Origin: Neisseria sp. MVDL19-042950
GTDB lineage: Bacteria > Pseudomonadota > Gammaproteobacteria > Burkholderiales > Neisseriaceae
DNA: 64,000 bases
Assembly (NCBI RefSeq): GCF_030504625.1
Contig: NZ_JAUKWH010000001.1
Location: forward strand, 62,001 to 126,000
Direction: 5' to 3'
Numbering within the stretch: the first letter of the stretch is position 1; each line of letters begins with the position of its first letter. The notes under the pieces were generated by a model. That model had not been told where the DNA came from. It did no database searches and worked only from the letters and a program-made list of their open reading frames with translations. Made by a program: the position numbers and the translations under genes. Of this stretch, positions 27,103-34,623 are shown in pieces.

Positions 27103-27423
27103 ATGGCATCCAGCAAAGCATATTTGGATTTTATTTTGGAACAATTATCCGGTTTGGACGACATCACTTATCGAGCCATGATGGGCGAGTATATTCTCTA
27201 CTATAAGCAGAAAATCGTCGGCGGCATCTACGACGACCGATTGCTGGTTAAGCCCGTTCAGTCGGCAATCGACTATATGCCGAATGCGGCCTATGAGTTG
27301 CCTTACGAAGGCGCAAAAGCAATGCTGCTTGTGAGTGAAGTGGATGACAAAGCGTTTTTAACAGGGCTGTTTGAGGCCATGTATGATGAATTGCCTGAAG
27401 CTAAACCTAAGAAAAAGAAGTAA
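27103..27423 (+). CDS. TfoX/Sxy N-terminal domain protein
   Basis: A 106-residue protein consisting of only the TfoX N-terminal domain: YLDFILEQLSGLDDITYRAMMGEYILYYKQKIVGGIYDDRLLVKP, with GAKAMLLVSEVDD toward the end and a lysine-rich tail. Full-length Sxy/TfoX regulators of competence also have a C-terminal domain, missing here; single-domain members have unknown roles. I chose the ATG at 27103, placed after AAGAGG, over one eight codons upstream. A link to natural competence in Neisseria is not established and should not be assumed. Confidence 0.8.
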   Translation: MASSKAYLDFILEQLSGLDDITYRAMMGEYILYYKQKIVGGIYDDRLLVKPVQSAIDYMPNAAYELPYEGAKAMLLVSEVDDKAFLTGLFEAMYDELPEAKPKKKK

Positions 27424-27456
27424 ACCGTACAATCAGCAATGAAAAGAAAGTCCGCC

Positions 27457-28122
27457 ATGATTACCCTTTACGCACTCAAACAATCGCGCGCCTACCGTAT
27501 CGCATGGCTGCTCGAGTTGCTCGGCGTAGAATACCGCGCGGAAGTGATCGCGCGCGATGCCGAAACCTCGCTTGCGCCCGACAGCCTGCGCCGTGTCCAC
27601 CCGCTGGGCAAATCGCCCCTGATAGATGACAACGGCTTGGTGCTGGCCGAAAGCGGCGCGATTGTCGAATACCTGATCACGCGCTACGGGCAGGAAACGG
27701 CCTTGAGGCCGTCTGAAAACAGCGCGGCTTATCCCGAATATCTGTTTTGGCTGCATTATGCGGAAGGTTCGCTGATGCCGCTGCTGGTGATGTCGCTGGT
27801 GTTCCGCAAAATTGAAGCGCGCAAAATGCCGTTTTTCGCCAAACCCGTTGCCCGCAAAATTACCGACGGCGTGCGCGCATCGTTTTTGAACCCACAGCTC
27901 AAACTGCATCTGGAATTTGTCGAAAACAAGCTGGCCAGCCGCACTTGGCTGCTGGGCGAAGAAATCAGCGGTGCCGACATCATGATGAGCTTTCCCTTGC
28001 AGGCCGCCGTGTCGCGCACGCCGCTGAATCTGCCGAATATCGCCGCCTATGTGCGCCGCATTGAAAACGACCTCGCTTACCAACGGGCGCAAGAGCGTAT
28101 CGGGAAACTGGAATTGCTGTGA
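27457..28122 (+). CDS. Glutathione S-transferase family protein
   Basis: A 221-residue cytosolic GST. The N-terminal thioredoxin fold has ITLYALKQSRAYRIAWLLELLGVEY, the glutathione-binding proline loop GKSPLIDDNG and LAESGAIVEYLITRYG; the helical C-terminal domain has WLLGEEISGADIMMSFPL. The serine of KQSRAYR is at the expected catalytic position. The start at 27457 follows AAAGAAAG; an ATG six codons upstream lacks a ribosome binding site. A DUS is read in frame (LRPSENS). A decayed second copy of its last ten codons is at 29721-29750. Confidence 0.9.
   Translation: MITLYALKQSRAYRIAWLLELLGVEYRAEVIARDAETSLAPDSLRRVHPLGKSPLIDDNGLVLAESGAIVEYLITRYGQETALRPSENSAAYPEYLFWLHYAEGSLMPLLVMSLVFRKIEARKMPFFAKPVARKITDGVRASFLNPQLKLHLEFVENKLASRTWLLGEEISGADIMMSFPLQAAVSRTPLNLPNIAAYVRRIENDLAYQRAQERIGKLELL
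28093..28122 (+). repeat. Left direct repeat: end of the GST gene
   Basis: The last ten codons (ending IGKLELL-stop) recur at 29721-29750 with 22 of 30 bases identical. The two copies bracket the XRE-ImmA cassette. Confidence 0.7.
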
Positions 28123-28192
28123 TGCCGTGCCTGTAAAAGGCCGTCTGAATGAAAATACCATCCCTGCCTGAAGAAAAAGCATTATGATAATT

Positions 28193-28238
28193 AAAAAAAA
28201 TAGTACATCCATCATATTTGGGTTTGACCTGAGTATCT
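28193..28238. repeat. Dispersed repeat, copy 2 (dRS3-like)
   Basis: An A-run is followed by TAGTACATCCATCATATTTGG and the core GGTTTGACCTGAGTATCT, closely matching copies 1 and 3. Confidence 0.6.
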
Positions 28239-28420
28239 ACTAAAGTTATTTGAACTCAATTACGGCTGCAGATGTAGCCTGTGTTGTTTTTATCATACTG
28301 TTTTAAATGAAATTCAAGTTTTCAACTAAAATGCTTGAATTTATAAAAACGATTTGGTATCATTCAAATGTATTAAACGCAGTGTGATTGCTGCAAATAC
28401 ATACAAAAAGGAGGCTAAAA

Positions 28421-28798
28421 ATGGGACTGACTCAATTCGGCGCAGCCGTTCGTGAGGCTCGTCGCCAAACTAAACAAACACTACAGACGATGGCCACAGC
28501 ATTAGGCACTTCGCCTGCTTTTTTAAGTGCTATCGAAACTGGTCGCAGTAAAGTACCAATGGATTTTGTTGAAAAAGTTGAAGATTTTTTCAAAAACTTA
28601 AATCAGCCCGTAGCTGATTTAAAACAAAAAGCAATGGTATCTAATGAAAATGTTTCCTTGAGTGGCTTAAGTTTGCAACAGCAAATGCTTGTTGCTGGTT
28701 TTGCCAGTTCAGAATTCAGTAAGGAGCAGTTGGAAAAATTTGCTGAACTATTAAGAACTATCCATAAAGATCCGCAGAAAGAGGATGAAAATGTCTGA
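28421..28798 (+). CDS. XRE-family helix-turn-helix regulator
   Basis: A 125-residue protein with a Cro/CI helix-turn-helix near the N-terminus (GAAVREARRQTKQTLQTMATALGTSPAFLSAIETGRSKVP), then a helical region probably used for dimerisation. The strong site AAGGAGG lies eight bases before the ATG at 28421. It overlaps the following ImmA/IrrE gene by eight bases, so the two are translated as a unit. The pair is AT-rich beside its neighbours and sits between duplicated GST tails, which suggests lateral acquisition. Regulator-plus-ImmA pairs control prophages and integrative elements, or have been proposed as toxin-antitoxin systems. Which applies here is open. Confidence 0.85.
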   Translation: MGLTQFGAAVREARRQTKQTLQTMATALGTSPAFLSAIETGRSKVPMDFVEKVEDFFKNLNQPVADLKQKAMVSNENVSLSGLSLQQQMLVAGFASSEFSKEQLEKFAELLRTIHKDPQKEDENV

Positions 28799-29267
28799 AA
28801 CTAATAATCATATTAATTATTCAATGCGTGGTGTGCGTGTGGAAGCATTAAGTGAAGAAACAATTGAATTCTTTGCAAACGAAGCTGCCAAACTTTTGGA
28901 AGTGAATAAACGTACCTATAAAAAGATGGATGCGTTTATGGAAATGCTGGAAGAGTATGGTATCGTAATTGACGTTGTTGCGGATTCTGAATGGTTGGTT
29001 ATTACCAATGCAATGTGTCATAACGGTACCATTCTAATGCCTAATGGCCTCTATGCTCGCATCTGTGATGGCGAGCCAGAGGCTGTTTTTATTTTCTTCC
29101 ACGAGCTAGGCCATTTGCTTTTGGGACATAAAGCTATGTTGCACTATAGTGAAACTCTCCCCTCAAAACACGAAGATTCAGAATGGCAAGCTGATGAATT
29201 TTCAAAATGTATTTTAAGAAAGATGGGAATTAAATACGTGCCGGAGCAGCTAAGCTTTCGGTTTTGA
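28791..29267 (+). CDS. ImmA/IrrE-family metallopeptidase
   Basis: A 158-residue protein with the zinc-peptidase motif FFHELGHLLLGH (HExxH) and a downstream EWQADEFSK helix, both typical of ImmA/IrrE (COG2856). Such enzymes usually cleave a partner XRE repressor after DNA damage or stress; the XRE gene immediately upstream is the obvious partner. I chose the ATG at 28791, six bases after AAAGAGG; another ATG two codons earlier is possible. No integrase or phage gene is nearby, so the pair looks like a stand-alone module rather than part of an intact prophage. Confidence 0.85.
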   Translation: MSETNNHINYSMRGVRVEALSEETIEFFANEAAKLLEVNKRTYKKMDAFMEMLEEYGIVIDVVADSEWLVITNAMCHNGTILMPNGLYARICDGEPEAVFIFFHELGHLLLGHKAMLHYSETLPSKHEDSEWQADEFSKCILRKMGIKYVPEQLSFRF

Positions 29268-29490
29268 TAAAGAAAAACAGCTTGGAATGCTTCCAACATC
29301 CCAAGCCGTTATTGTGGTGTATTAGCATACTTCCAATATGTAATACAAGTGTAGTTCTCCATCCGCTAACTGCAAACAGATTATTATTTAAGAGAAATAC
29401 TTAGCAAGCAATGTAGTATATATTTTTCAAATTTGTTTGTCCACGAAAAGCGAAGTGATGGCAACCTTTGTAAAATTAAGAGGTGTCATT

Positions 29491-29634
29491 ATGGCAACAG
29501 CTAAAGCTCCTGTTACTCCCGATTTAGTGGACGATACTGGTGCATACATCTTTAGAATGTCTTTTACCACCAAAAGTGGTAAAAAAGTAGTTTCTAAAGA
29601 TGGTAAGCCATTTAAAATTCCTGTAAGGGTATAG
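29491..29634 (+). CDS. Unrecognised 47-residue basic protein of the XRE-ImmA cassette
   Basis: A short ORF with good expression signals: AAGAGGTG seven bases before the ATG and a strong intrinsic terminator directly after the stop. The protein begins MATAKAPVTPDLVDDTGAY and ends with a lysine-rich beta-prone segment (TTKSGKKVVSKDGKPFKIP). I recognise no family. There is no membrane helix or signal peptide. It lies 220 bases after the ImmA gene and inside the GST-tail direct repeats, so it probably travels with that cassette. It could be an antitoxin, inhibitor or small nucleic-acid-binding protein, but nothing visible decides. Confidence 0.55.
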   Translation: MATAKAPVTPDLVDDTGAYIFRMSFTTKSGKKVVSKDGKPFKIPVRV

Positions 29635-29640
29635 GAACCA

Positions 29641-29666
29641 TAGCCCCGTTTTTACGGGGCTTTTTA
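29641..29666 (+). terminator. Intrinsic terminator of the 47-residue gene
   Basis: AGCCCCGT (29642-29649), a four-T loop, ACGGGGCT (29654-29661) and a T-run. Confidence 0.93.
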
Positions 29667-29720
29667 ATTATTGTCGTCGGTTCAGCTATTCACTATCCAC
29701 CCTGAGGCGACCTGATGAAA

Positions 29721-29750
29721 GAGTACATCGGAAAGCTGGAATTACTATAA
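29721..29750 (+). pseudogene. Remnant of a GST gene 3' end (right direct repeat)
   Basis: In frame it reads KEYIGKLELL-stop, matching the end of the intact GST (QERIGKLELL-stop). It is followed, as there, by a near TGCCTG sequence and a near-DUS (GGCCATCTGAA). The rest of the gene is missing. It marks the right edge of the XRE-ImmA insertion. Confidence 0.7.
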
Positions 29751-29807
29751 CACCATGCCTGTATGGAAAGGCCATCTGAAAATACATAACTAACTGGAGT
29801 AAATTTT

Positions 29808-30950
29808 ATGAACCCGAAATACACCCCGCTTTTCCAACCCTACACCCTCAACAACGGCGTGGTCGTGAAAAACCGTTTGGTGGTCGCGCCCATGACGCAT
29901 TGGGCTTCCAATGCAGACGGCAGCATCAGCGAGAGCGAGCGCCGTTTTTTGCAAAACCGCTTTGAAGGCTTCGGCATGTTTATCGCCGCCGCCACGCTGG
30001 TGTCGCCCGAAGGCAAAGCGTTCGGCGGGCAGCCGGAAGCCATCGGCGCGGAAGACTTGCCGAGCTTGAAAGAAGTGGCGCAGATTGCACACGAACAAGG
30101 CGCAAAAGCCGTTTTGCAGCTTCATCACGGCGGCACCAAAGCGATGGCCGATTTGCTGGAAGGTGCCGACAAAGTGGCCCCGTCGGACGACGAAGCCAGC
30201 GGTTCGCGCGCGCTCACCGACCCGGAAATCCGCGCGCTGATTGATGCCTTTGGCCGCGCTGCCGAATTGGCGCTTCAGGCAGGCTTCGACGGCGTGGAAA
30301 TACACGGTGCCAACGGCTACCTGATTCAGCAGTTCGTTTCCGCCCAAAGCAACCGCCGCGACGACGAATGGGGCGGCAGCCTATCCAATCGACTGCGCTT
30401 TTCGCTGGCCATCGTCGATGCAGTAGATGCCGTGCGCCGCAAACACAACCGCCCCGATTTCATTCTCGGCTACCGTTTCTCGCCCGAAGAAGGCGGCGAC
30501 AACGGCCTGACCATGCAAGACACGTTCGCGCTGATTGATGCCATGGTACAAAAACCGCTGCAATACCTGCACGTTTCGCTTTGGGATTTCTACAAAAAAG
30601 CCCGCCGCGGAGCCGACACAAATTTGACGCGCATCGAGCAGATACATCAACGCATCGGCGGCAAACTGCCCCTGATCGGCGTAGGCAACCTCTTTACCGC
30701 CGAGCAGATTTTGGCGGCCTACCAAACCGGCTGGGCGGAATTTATCGCACTAGGCAAAACCGTGATGATTAACCCCGATTTGGTCGCGCTGATTGAAAGC
30801 GGCCGCGAAGCCGAAATCGTGTGCGAACTCGATCCCGACAAAGCCGACCGTTACCGCATCCCCGAAAGATTATGGCAACAATGCCAAATGGGGCTGGCCT
30901 ACCTGCCGCCGGTAAAAGGCAGCAAAAACTGGCAGCCGGTGGATATTTGA
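29808..30950 (+). CDS. NADH:flavin oxidoreductase, old yellow enzyme family
   Basis: A 380-residue FMN-dependent TIM-barrel oxidoreductase. It has the family segments LKNRLVVAPM-type start (VKNRLVVAPMTHW), LQLHHGGTKA, the flavin/substrate motif FDGVEIHGANGYLIQQF followed by NRRDDEWGGSLSNRLRF, and the phosphate-binding IGVGNLFTAEQ with FIALGKTVMINPD near the C-terminus. The His-Gly-Ala-Asn segment contains the usual active-site pair. Likely substrates are activated alkenes such as enones or quinones. TAACTGGAGT provides the ribosome binding site. No regulator or partner gene is next to it. Confidence 0.9.
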   Translation: MNPKYTPLFQPYTLNNGVVVKNRLVVAPMTHWASNADGSISESERRFLQNRFEGFGMFIAAATLVSPEGKAFGGQPEAIGAEDLPSLKEVAQIAHEQGAKAVLQLHHGGTKAMADLLEGADKVAPSDDEASGSRALTDPEIRALIDAFGRAAELALQAGFDGVEIHGANGYLIQQFVSAQSNRRDDEWGGSLSNRLRFSLAIVDAVDAVRRKHNRPDFILGYRFSPEEGGDNGLTMQDTFALIDAMVQKPLQYLHVSLWDFYKKARRGADTNLTRIEQIHQRIGGKLPLIGVGNLFTAEQILAAYQTGWAEFIALGKTVMINPDLVALIESGREAEIVCELDPDKADRYRIPERLWQQCQMGLAYLPPVKGSKNWQPVDI

Positions 30951-30964
30951 TTGGATAGGGTTTA

Positions 30965-31590
30965 ATGCGTGGGGCGTGCATCCCTGCCCGCCATTCAGAT
31001 TGGTTTGTTTGAATCATACGGCGGGCAAGGATGCCTGCCCTACGGGGATTGTTGGTTGTGATACCCGACGGCAGGCTGATGCAACGGAAGTAGCGGCATG
31101 GATTCGTGATGATTTGAATCAGGCCGTCTGAAAAAACAATGCCTGTCTGAAAATTATCATGCGTAGGGCGGGCATCCCTGCCCGCCATTCAGCCTCGCAA
31201 GTTTGAATCATACGGCGGGCAAAGATGCCCGCCCTACGGGGATTGCTGGTTGTGATACCTGACAGCAGACTGATGCAACGGAAGTAGCGGCATGGATTCG
31301 CGATGATTTGAATCAGGCCGTCTGAAAAAAATGCCTGACTGAAAATTTCCATGCGTAGGGCGGGCATCCCTGCCCGCCATTCAGCCTCGCAAGTTTGAAT
31401 CATACGGCGGGCAAAGATGCCCGCCCTACGGGGATTGCTGGTTGTGATACCTGACAGCAGACTGATGCAACGGAAGTAGCGGCATGGATTCGCGATGATT
31501 TGAATCAGGCCGTCTGAAAAAACAATGCCTGTCTGAAAATTATCATGCGTAGGGCGGGCATCCTTGCCCGCCATTCGGCCTCGCACGTGG
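30965..31590 (+). repeat. Tandem repeat, ~193-bp unit, 3.2 copies
   Basis: Units begin at 30965, 31159, 31351 and (partial) 31545, each starting ATGCGTAGGGCGGGCAT or a variant. Each full unit contains an inverted repeat (GTAGGGCGGGCAT with ATGCCCGCCCTAC), a conserved stretch GCAACGGAAGTAGCGGCATGG, an AG-DUS and then a TG-type DUS or near copy. Units 2 and 3 are nearly identical. Long frames on the minus strand read straight through the units and are repeat artefacts. This fills the gene-free stretch 30951-31673. Confidence 0.9.
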
Positions 31591-31673
31591 AGGGTAAGGA
31601 TGCCAACTCCACATTGCATCATGAAGTGATGCCGTCTGAAAAACATGCTTGCCCAAACAACAAGGAACTACCG

Positions 31674-32507
31674 ATGCGCCCAACCCAACACATTGCCAAT
31701 CCCGCAGTTTACCGGCCCGTGTTGTTCTTCATTTGGTCGCTGCTGTTGCCGTGGGCGGCGTGGTTGGCGGCGGCTTATCTCAGCCACCAGCCCGACGGCG
31801 GGCACAAAGGTTTACTCACGGCCTTGCTGTTGGCCGGTTTGCTCGCGCCGGTGTGTTTGGCGGCGGGTTTGTTGTGGCGGCAACCCTCGCTGCGGGCAGA
31901 TACCTTGTCGCGCTTGCGTTTTTCCGGCGCGCCCAAACGGTATTTGCTGGCGGCGGTGCTGTTGCCGCCGCTGTCGCTGGTGTTGGCGCAAGGCGTGTCG
32001 CTGTTGTTCGGCTATCCCGCCGCGCAGTTCCATATTTCAGGCAGCCCTTCGTTTACTTCGGCGCTGATTTCGCCGTGGCTGGCTTTGGTGCTCGGGGCGG
32101 TGCTGGAAGAGCTGGCGTGGCACTCCTACGGCACGGATGCGCTGCTGTCGCGCTTCAGCCTGTTTGCCGCGTCGCTGGTTTTTACCGTGTACTGGGCGCT
32201 GTGGCATGTGCCGCTGGGCTTGGTGAAAGGCTATTACCACAGCGAACTGGTGGCGCAAGGCTGGCTTTACACTGCCAATTTTGTTGCTAGCATGGTGGTG
32301 TTTGTGCTGCTGATGAACTGGCTGTATCTGAAAAGCGGGCGGAGCATTGTGGTGGCGCTGCTGTTCCATTTGGCCGCCAATCTCGGCAACGAGATATTCC
32401 AAACTCACCCCGACAGCAAAGTGATTCAGACAGGCATTCTACTGCTGTTGGCCGTATGGGTGCTGTGGAAGGAGAGAGCTTTGTTTTTCAGACGGCCTCT
32501 GAATTAG
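31674..32507 (+). CDS. CPBP-family intramembrane metalloprotease
   Basis: A 277-residue membrane protein with about eight hydrophobic helices. It carries the three CPBP (Abi/CAAX protease) motifs: a paired glutamate EELAWHSY, the histidine in VYWALWHVPLG and the C-terminal LLFHLAANLGNE. The usual EExxxR arginine is replaced by histidine or serine. Roles of family members include prenyl-protein processing and bacteriocin self-immunity; none is indicated here. I chose the ATG at 31674, after AAGGA; the longer frame begins in the tandem repeat. The gene ends in a DUS translated as FFRRPLN. Confidence 0.82.
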   Translation: MRPTQHIANPAVYRPVLFFIWSLLLPWAAWLAAAYLSHQPDGGHKGLLTALLLAGLLAPVCLAAGLLWRQPSLRADTLSRLRFSGAPKRYLLAAVLLPPLSLVLAQGVSLLFGYPAAQFHISGSPSFTSALISPWLALVLGAVLEELAWHSYGTDALLSRFSLFAASLVFTVYWALWHVPLGLVKGYYHSELVAQGWLYTANFVASMVVFVLLMNWLYLKSGRSIVVALLFHLAANLGNEIFQTHPDSKVIQTGILLLLAVWVLWKERALFFRRPLN

Positions 32508-32844
32508 GGCATGTCATCCGTAACGCTTCCTGACAACATGCCCTAAAGTAGGTTACCTGAAAGCAAGCTGCAAGTCGGATTCTCGAATCCGATAAAGATA
32601 AAAAAATGGGTTATTGGAAAAGTATTTCAGGTAGCCTCAAATGGTTTTGTCGGATACAAGCATCCGATCTCCGTTTGCTTGGCAAATATTGCAGCTAAGC
32701 AGTTCCCAAGATTTTGCGACGGCTTTCCGCCGGCACGGCAATAACCGCAGAACAGGCGGCTACGGCAACCGGAACGGTGCAAAAGACCGAACTGCCTGCT
32801 ATATAATCCCCGTTCCGATACCGTTAAATCACAGGAGTACAATC
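32508..32844. other. Gene-free region with Eikenella-type DUS pair
   Basis: It contains a hairpin AGGGCATGT/ACATGCCCT (32508-32544), an inverted pair of AGGCTACCTGAA-type uptake sequences (32550-32561 with one mismatch, and 32626-32637 exact on the minus strand) and a TATAAT box (32802-32807) 38 bases before the lipoprotein ATG. Confidence 0.7.
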
Positions 32845-33243
32845 ATGCGCATCGTTTTATGGCCGGCTTGGGCTGCAGCGGCTTTGCTGCTCGGCGGCTG
32901 TATCACCATGGATAACCTGACTTTAGAGAGTGTCGCCATCGGCGGTTATGAGCCAGATCCGAACGGCCGCTACGGCAGCTTCAGTTGCGACAACGGCTAC
33001 AGCGTGTTCATCAAATACCTCAGCCCCATCCGAATCAGCCTGAGTTTCAACAACGGCAAAGACAGGTTTATCGACTATCTTGACGGCCAAGCCGATGCAG
33101 GCGGCGGCTACGCCAACCGCCTGAACAACCTGCGCTGGCAGGAAACCAACAGCGCCGGCGTCCTCACTTATCCCGCCGGCGACTGGCGCACCAGCCGCCG
33201 CCTGCTCACAACCGCCTGTACACCACGCAGCCGACATCCTTAG
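32845..33243 (+). CDS. Unrecognised lipoprotein
   Basis: A 132-residue protein starting MRIVLWPAWAAAALLLGGC, a clear lipoprotein signal with lipobox LGGC. The mature part is short, with SFSCDNGYSVFIKYLSP, SLSFNNGKDRFIDYL and AGDWRTSRRLL. The cysteine-bearing YGSFSCDNGYSV pattern resembles the MliC lysozyme-inhibitor fold (C..G..V.V.Y), but the match is weak and I do not name it. AGGAG lies eight bases before the ATG. The gene is flanked by Eikenella-type uptake sequences on both sides and by a three-dialect DUS cluster downstream, which suggests transfer from another genus. Confidence 0.7.
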   Translation: MRIVLWPAWAAAALLLGGCITMDNLTLESVAIGGYEPDPNGRYGSFSCDNGYSVFIKYLSPIRISLSFNNGKDRFIDYLDGQADAGGGYANRLNNLRWQETNSAGVLTYPAGDWRTSRRLLTTACTPRSRHP

Positions 33244-33353
33244 TAAGCATAGTGTGTGTGCGACCTGCACGCACGCGTTGCCTAAACCTCTAGATTTGTG
33301 TGCGCGGGCTTTGCCGCAACCTATCAGTGGCAACATCATAAAACAGGCCAAAC

Positions 33354-33395
33354 AAGCTACCTGAAAGGCCGTCTGAAAAACAATGCCTGTCTGAA
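33354..33395 (+). repeat. Three uptake-sequence dialects in tandem
   Basis: AAGCTACCTGAA (33354-33365, one base from the Eikenella form), AGGCCGTCTGAA (33366-33377, AG form) and TGCCTGTCTGAA (33384-33395, TG form), all in the same orientation within 42 bases. Confidence 0.85.
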
Positions 33396-33414
33396 AATAC
33401 TTTTCAGACAAGCA
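33384..33414. terminator. TG-type DUS hairpin after HPP gene
   Basis: TGCCTGTCTGAAAA faces TTTTCAGACAAGCA with one mismatch and a three-base loop. It lies downstream of the minus-strand HPP gene. Confidence 0.6.
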
Positions 33415-33437
33415 TCATTAAAACCAAGCTATTAAAA

Positions 33438-33944
33438 CTAAAACCAGTAAGTCGGATAGCGTCTACCTTCACCCCAATTGTTATAGAACAAAGCAACCGT
33501 CACCAAAATCAGGGAACCTAATAGTGTAGGCGTTAATAAAAAATCCCAACCGACCCCGCCCAACATAACAATCAATGGATTTGAACCGGCAGGAGGATGT
33601 GGAACGCGCAGAATAAGCATCAAGGCAATAGCTGTTCCGACTGCAAGTGCCATACTCCACCAGCCGGAACCGAAAACGCCCATCAATATCAAACCTGTCA
33701 AGGTGGCGACAAAATGCCCGCCTATCACATTTCGAGGCTGTGCAAACGGACTTTGCGGGTAGGCGAATACCAATAAACAACTTGCCCCGAAAGAGCCTAA
33801 CACCAAAGGCAACACCAGAGCGTTCCCCAGCCCTGCGAAGGCCGCTGTGGCCAAAGCGGCACCGAGCCAAGCAAAACCGATGGTTTTCCAAGGCAAACGG
33901 GGCGGGCAGTTTTCTGTCGCTTGAAAGCGTGGTTTATCGACCAT
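33438..33944 (-). CDS. HPP-family membrane protein
   Basis: A 168-residue protein with four hydrophobic helices and the family signature HPPAGSNPLIVML near residue 115. HPP-domain proteins are inner-membrane proteins; one cyanobacterial/plastid group transports nitrite, but the function of short bacterial members is not established. CAGGAGAATCAT provides the ribosome binding site. It is transcribed divergently from a TetR-family gene across 86 bases holding two palindromes, so its expression is probably controlled by that regulator. Confidence 0.87.
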   Translation of the reverse strand: MVDKPRFQATENCPPRLPWKTIGFAWLGAALATAAFAGLGNALVLPLVLGSFGASCLLVFAYPQSPFAQPRNVIGGHFVATLTGLILMGVFGSGWWSMALAVGTAIALMLILRVPHPPAGSNPLIVMLGGVGWDFLLTPTLLGSLILVTVALFYNNWGEGRRYPTYWF

Positions 33945-33974
33945 ATGATTCTCCTGTAATCATTAAAATTAAAA

Positions 33975-33990
33975 TATACCGATTGGTATA
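33975..33990. promoter_or_regulatory. TetR operator, imperfect palindrome
   Basis: TATACCGATTGGTATA lies in the HPP/tetR divergent gap and is closely related to the perfect site 21 bases to its right. Confidence 0.72.
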
Positions 33991-33995
33991 CAAAT

Positions 33996-34015
33996 AATAT
34001 ACCGTTCGGTATATT
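33996..34015. promoter_or_regulatory. TetR operator, perfect 20-bp palindrome
   Basis: AATATACCGT and its exact reverse complement. It lies 16 bases before the tetR ATG, where it would control both divergent genes. Confidence 0.82.
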
Positions 34016-34030
34016 GAAACAAGGGTTCAC

Positions 34031-34579
34031 ATGGATATCCGTCAGAAAATTCTGGAAACTGCTTATCAAACGTTTTATCGTCAAGGCTTTCATGCCTGCG
34101 GTGTAGAGTTATTGGCAGCTCAGGCCAATACGACCAAACGAACACTTTATGCGCATTTCGGCAGCAAAGAAGGTTTGATTGAGGCTGTTTTGCAATACCG
34201 CCACGAGCAATTTATCCAAAATATGGTTGACGCATTAGTGCGTTATGAAGAGCAGCAAACGGCTTATGCGTATCTCGATTTCATTAGCAATTGGACGCAA
34301 TCCGCTGATTTTTACGGCTGTATGTTTATCAACGCGTGTGCCGAGTATTCCGATAAAGCAAGCATACCGCATCAAAAATCAAGTCGACATAAGTCTGAAA
34401 TCAGGCAGATTTTGCGCCAACGCTTGCAAAACTGCGGCGTGCCTGACGCAAATAAAAAAGCCGATATGTTGTTTATGATTGGGGAAGGATTGATTGTTGC
34501 CGCACAAAGCGGACAAGATTTAGTCTGTTCTATAGAAGAAATGGCTAATTTGCTCGATGGACATAGATCGGATTCCTAA
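34031..34579 (+). CDS. TetR-family regulator divergent from the HPP gene
   Basis: A 182-residue regulator with a typical N-terminal DNA-binding domain: RQKILETAYQTFYRQGFHACGVELLAAQANTTKRTLYAHFGSKEGLIEAVL. The C-terminal domain has two cysteines (YGCMFINACAEYSD) in a helix common in regulators that sense electrophiles, but sensing is only suggested. It reads away from the HPP gene and faces two palindromic operators. It is followed by an AG-DUS and a TG-DUS before the ABC fusion gene 44 bases on, so it might also influence that gene by readthrough. Confidence 0.88.
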   Translation: MDIRQKILETAYQTFYRQGFHACGVELLAAQANTTKRTLYAHFGSKEGLIEAVLQYRHEQFIQNMVDALVRYEEQQTAYAYLDFISNWTQSADFYGCMFINACAEYSDKASIPHQKSSRHKSEIRQILRQRLQNCGVPDANKKADMLFMIGEGLIVAAQSGQDLVCSIEEMANLLDGHRSDS

Positions 34580-34623
34580 GGCCGTCTGAAACCCCCAATG
34601 CCTGTCTGAAAACAGAGTAAATC

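Noticed and set aside
28421-29267. Intact prophage around the XRE-ImmA pair
   Set aside because: No integrase, structural or lysis genes nearby; only regulator, peptidase and one small gene.
30965-31590. Second CRISPR array
   Set aside because: The ~193-bp units are near-identical throughout, with no repeat/spacer alternation.
31119-31646. A 175-codon minus-strand frame with internally repeated peptide
   Set aside because: It is the translation of the 193-bp tandem repeat units; no ribosome binding site and no family features.
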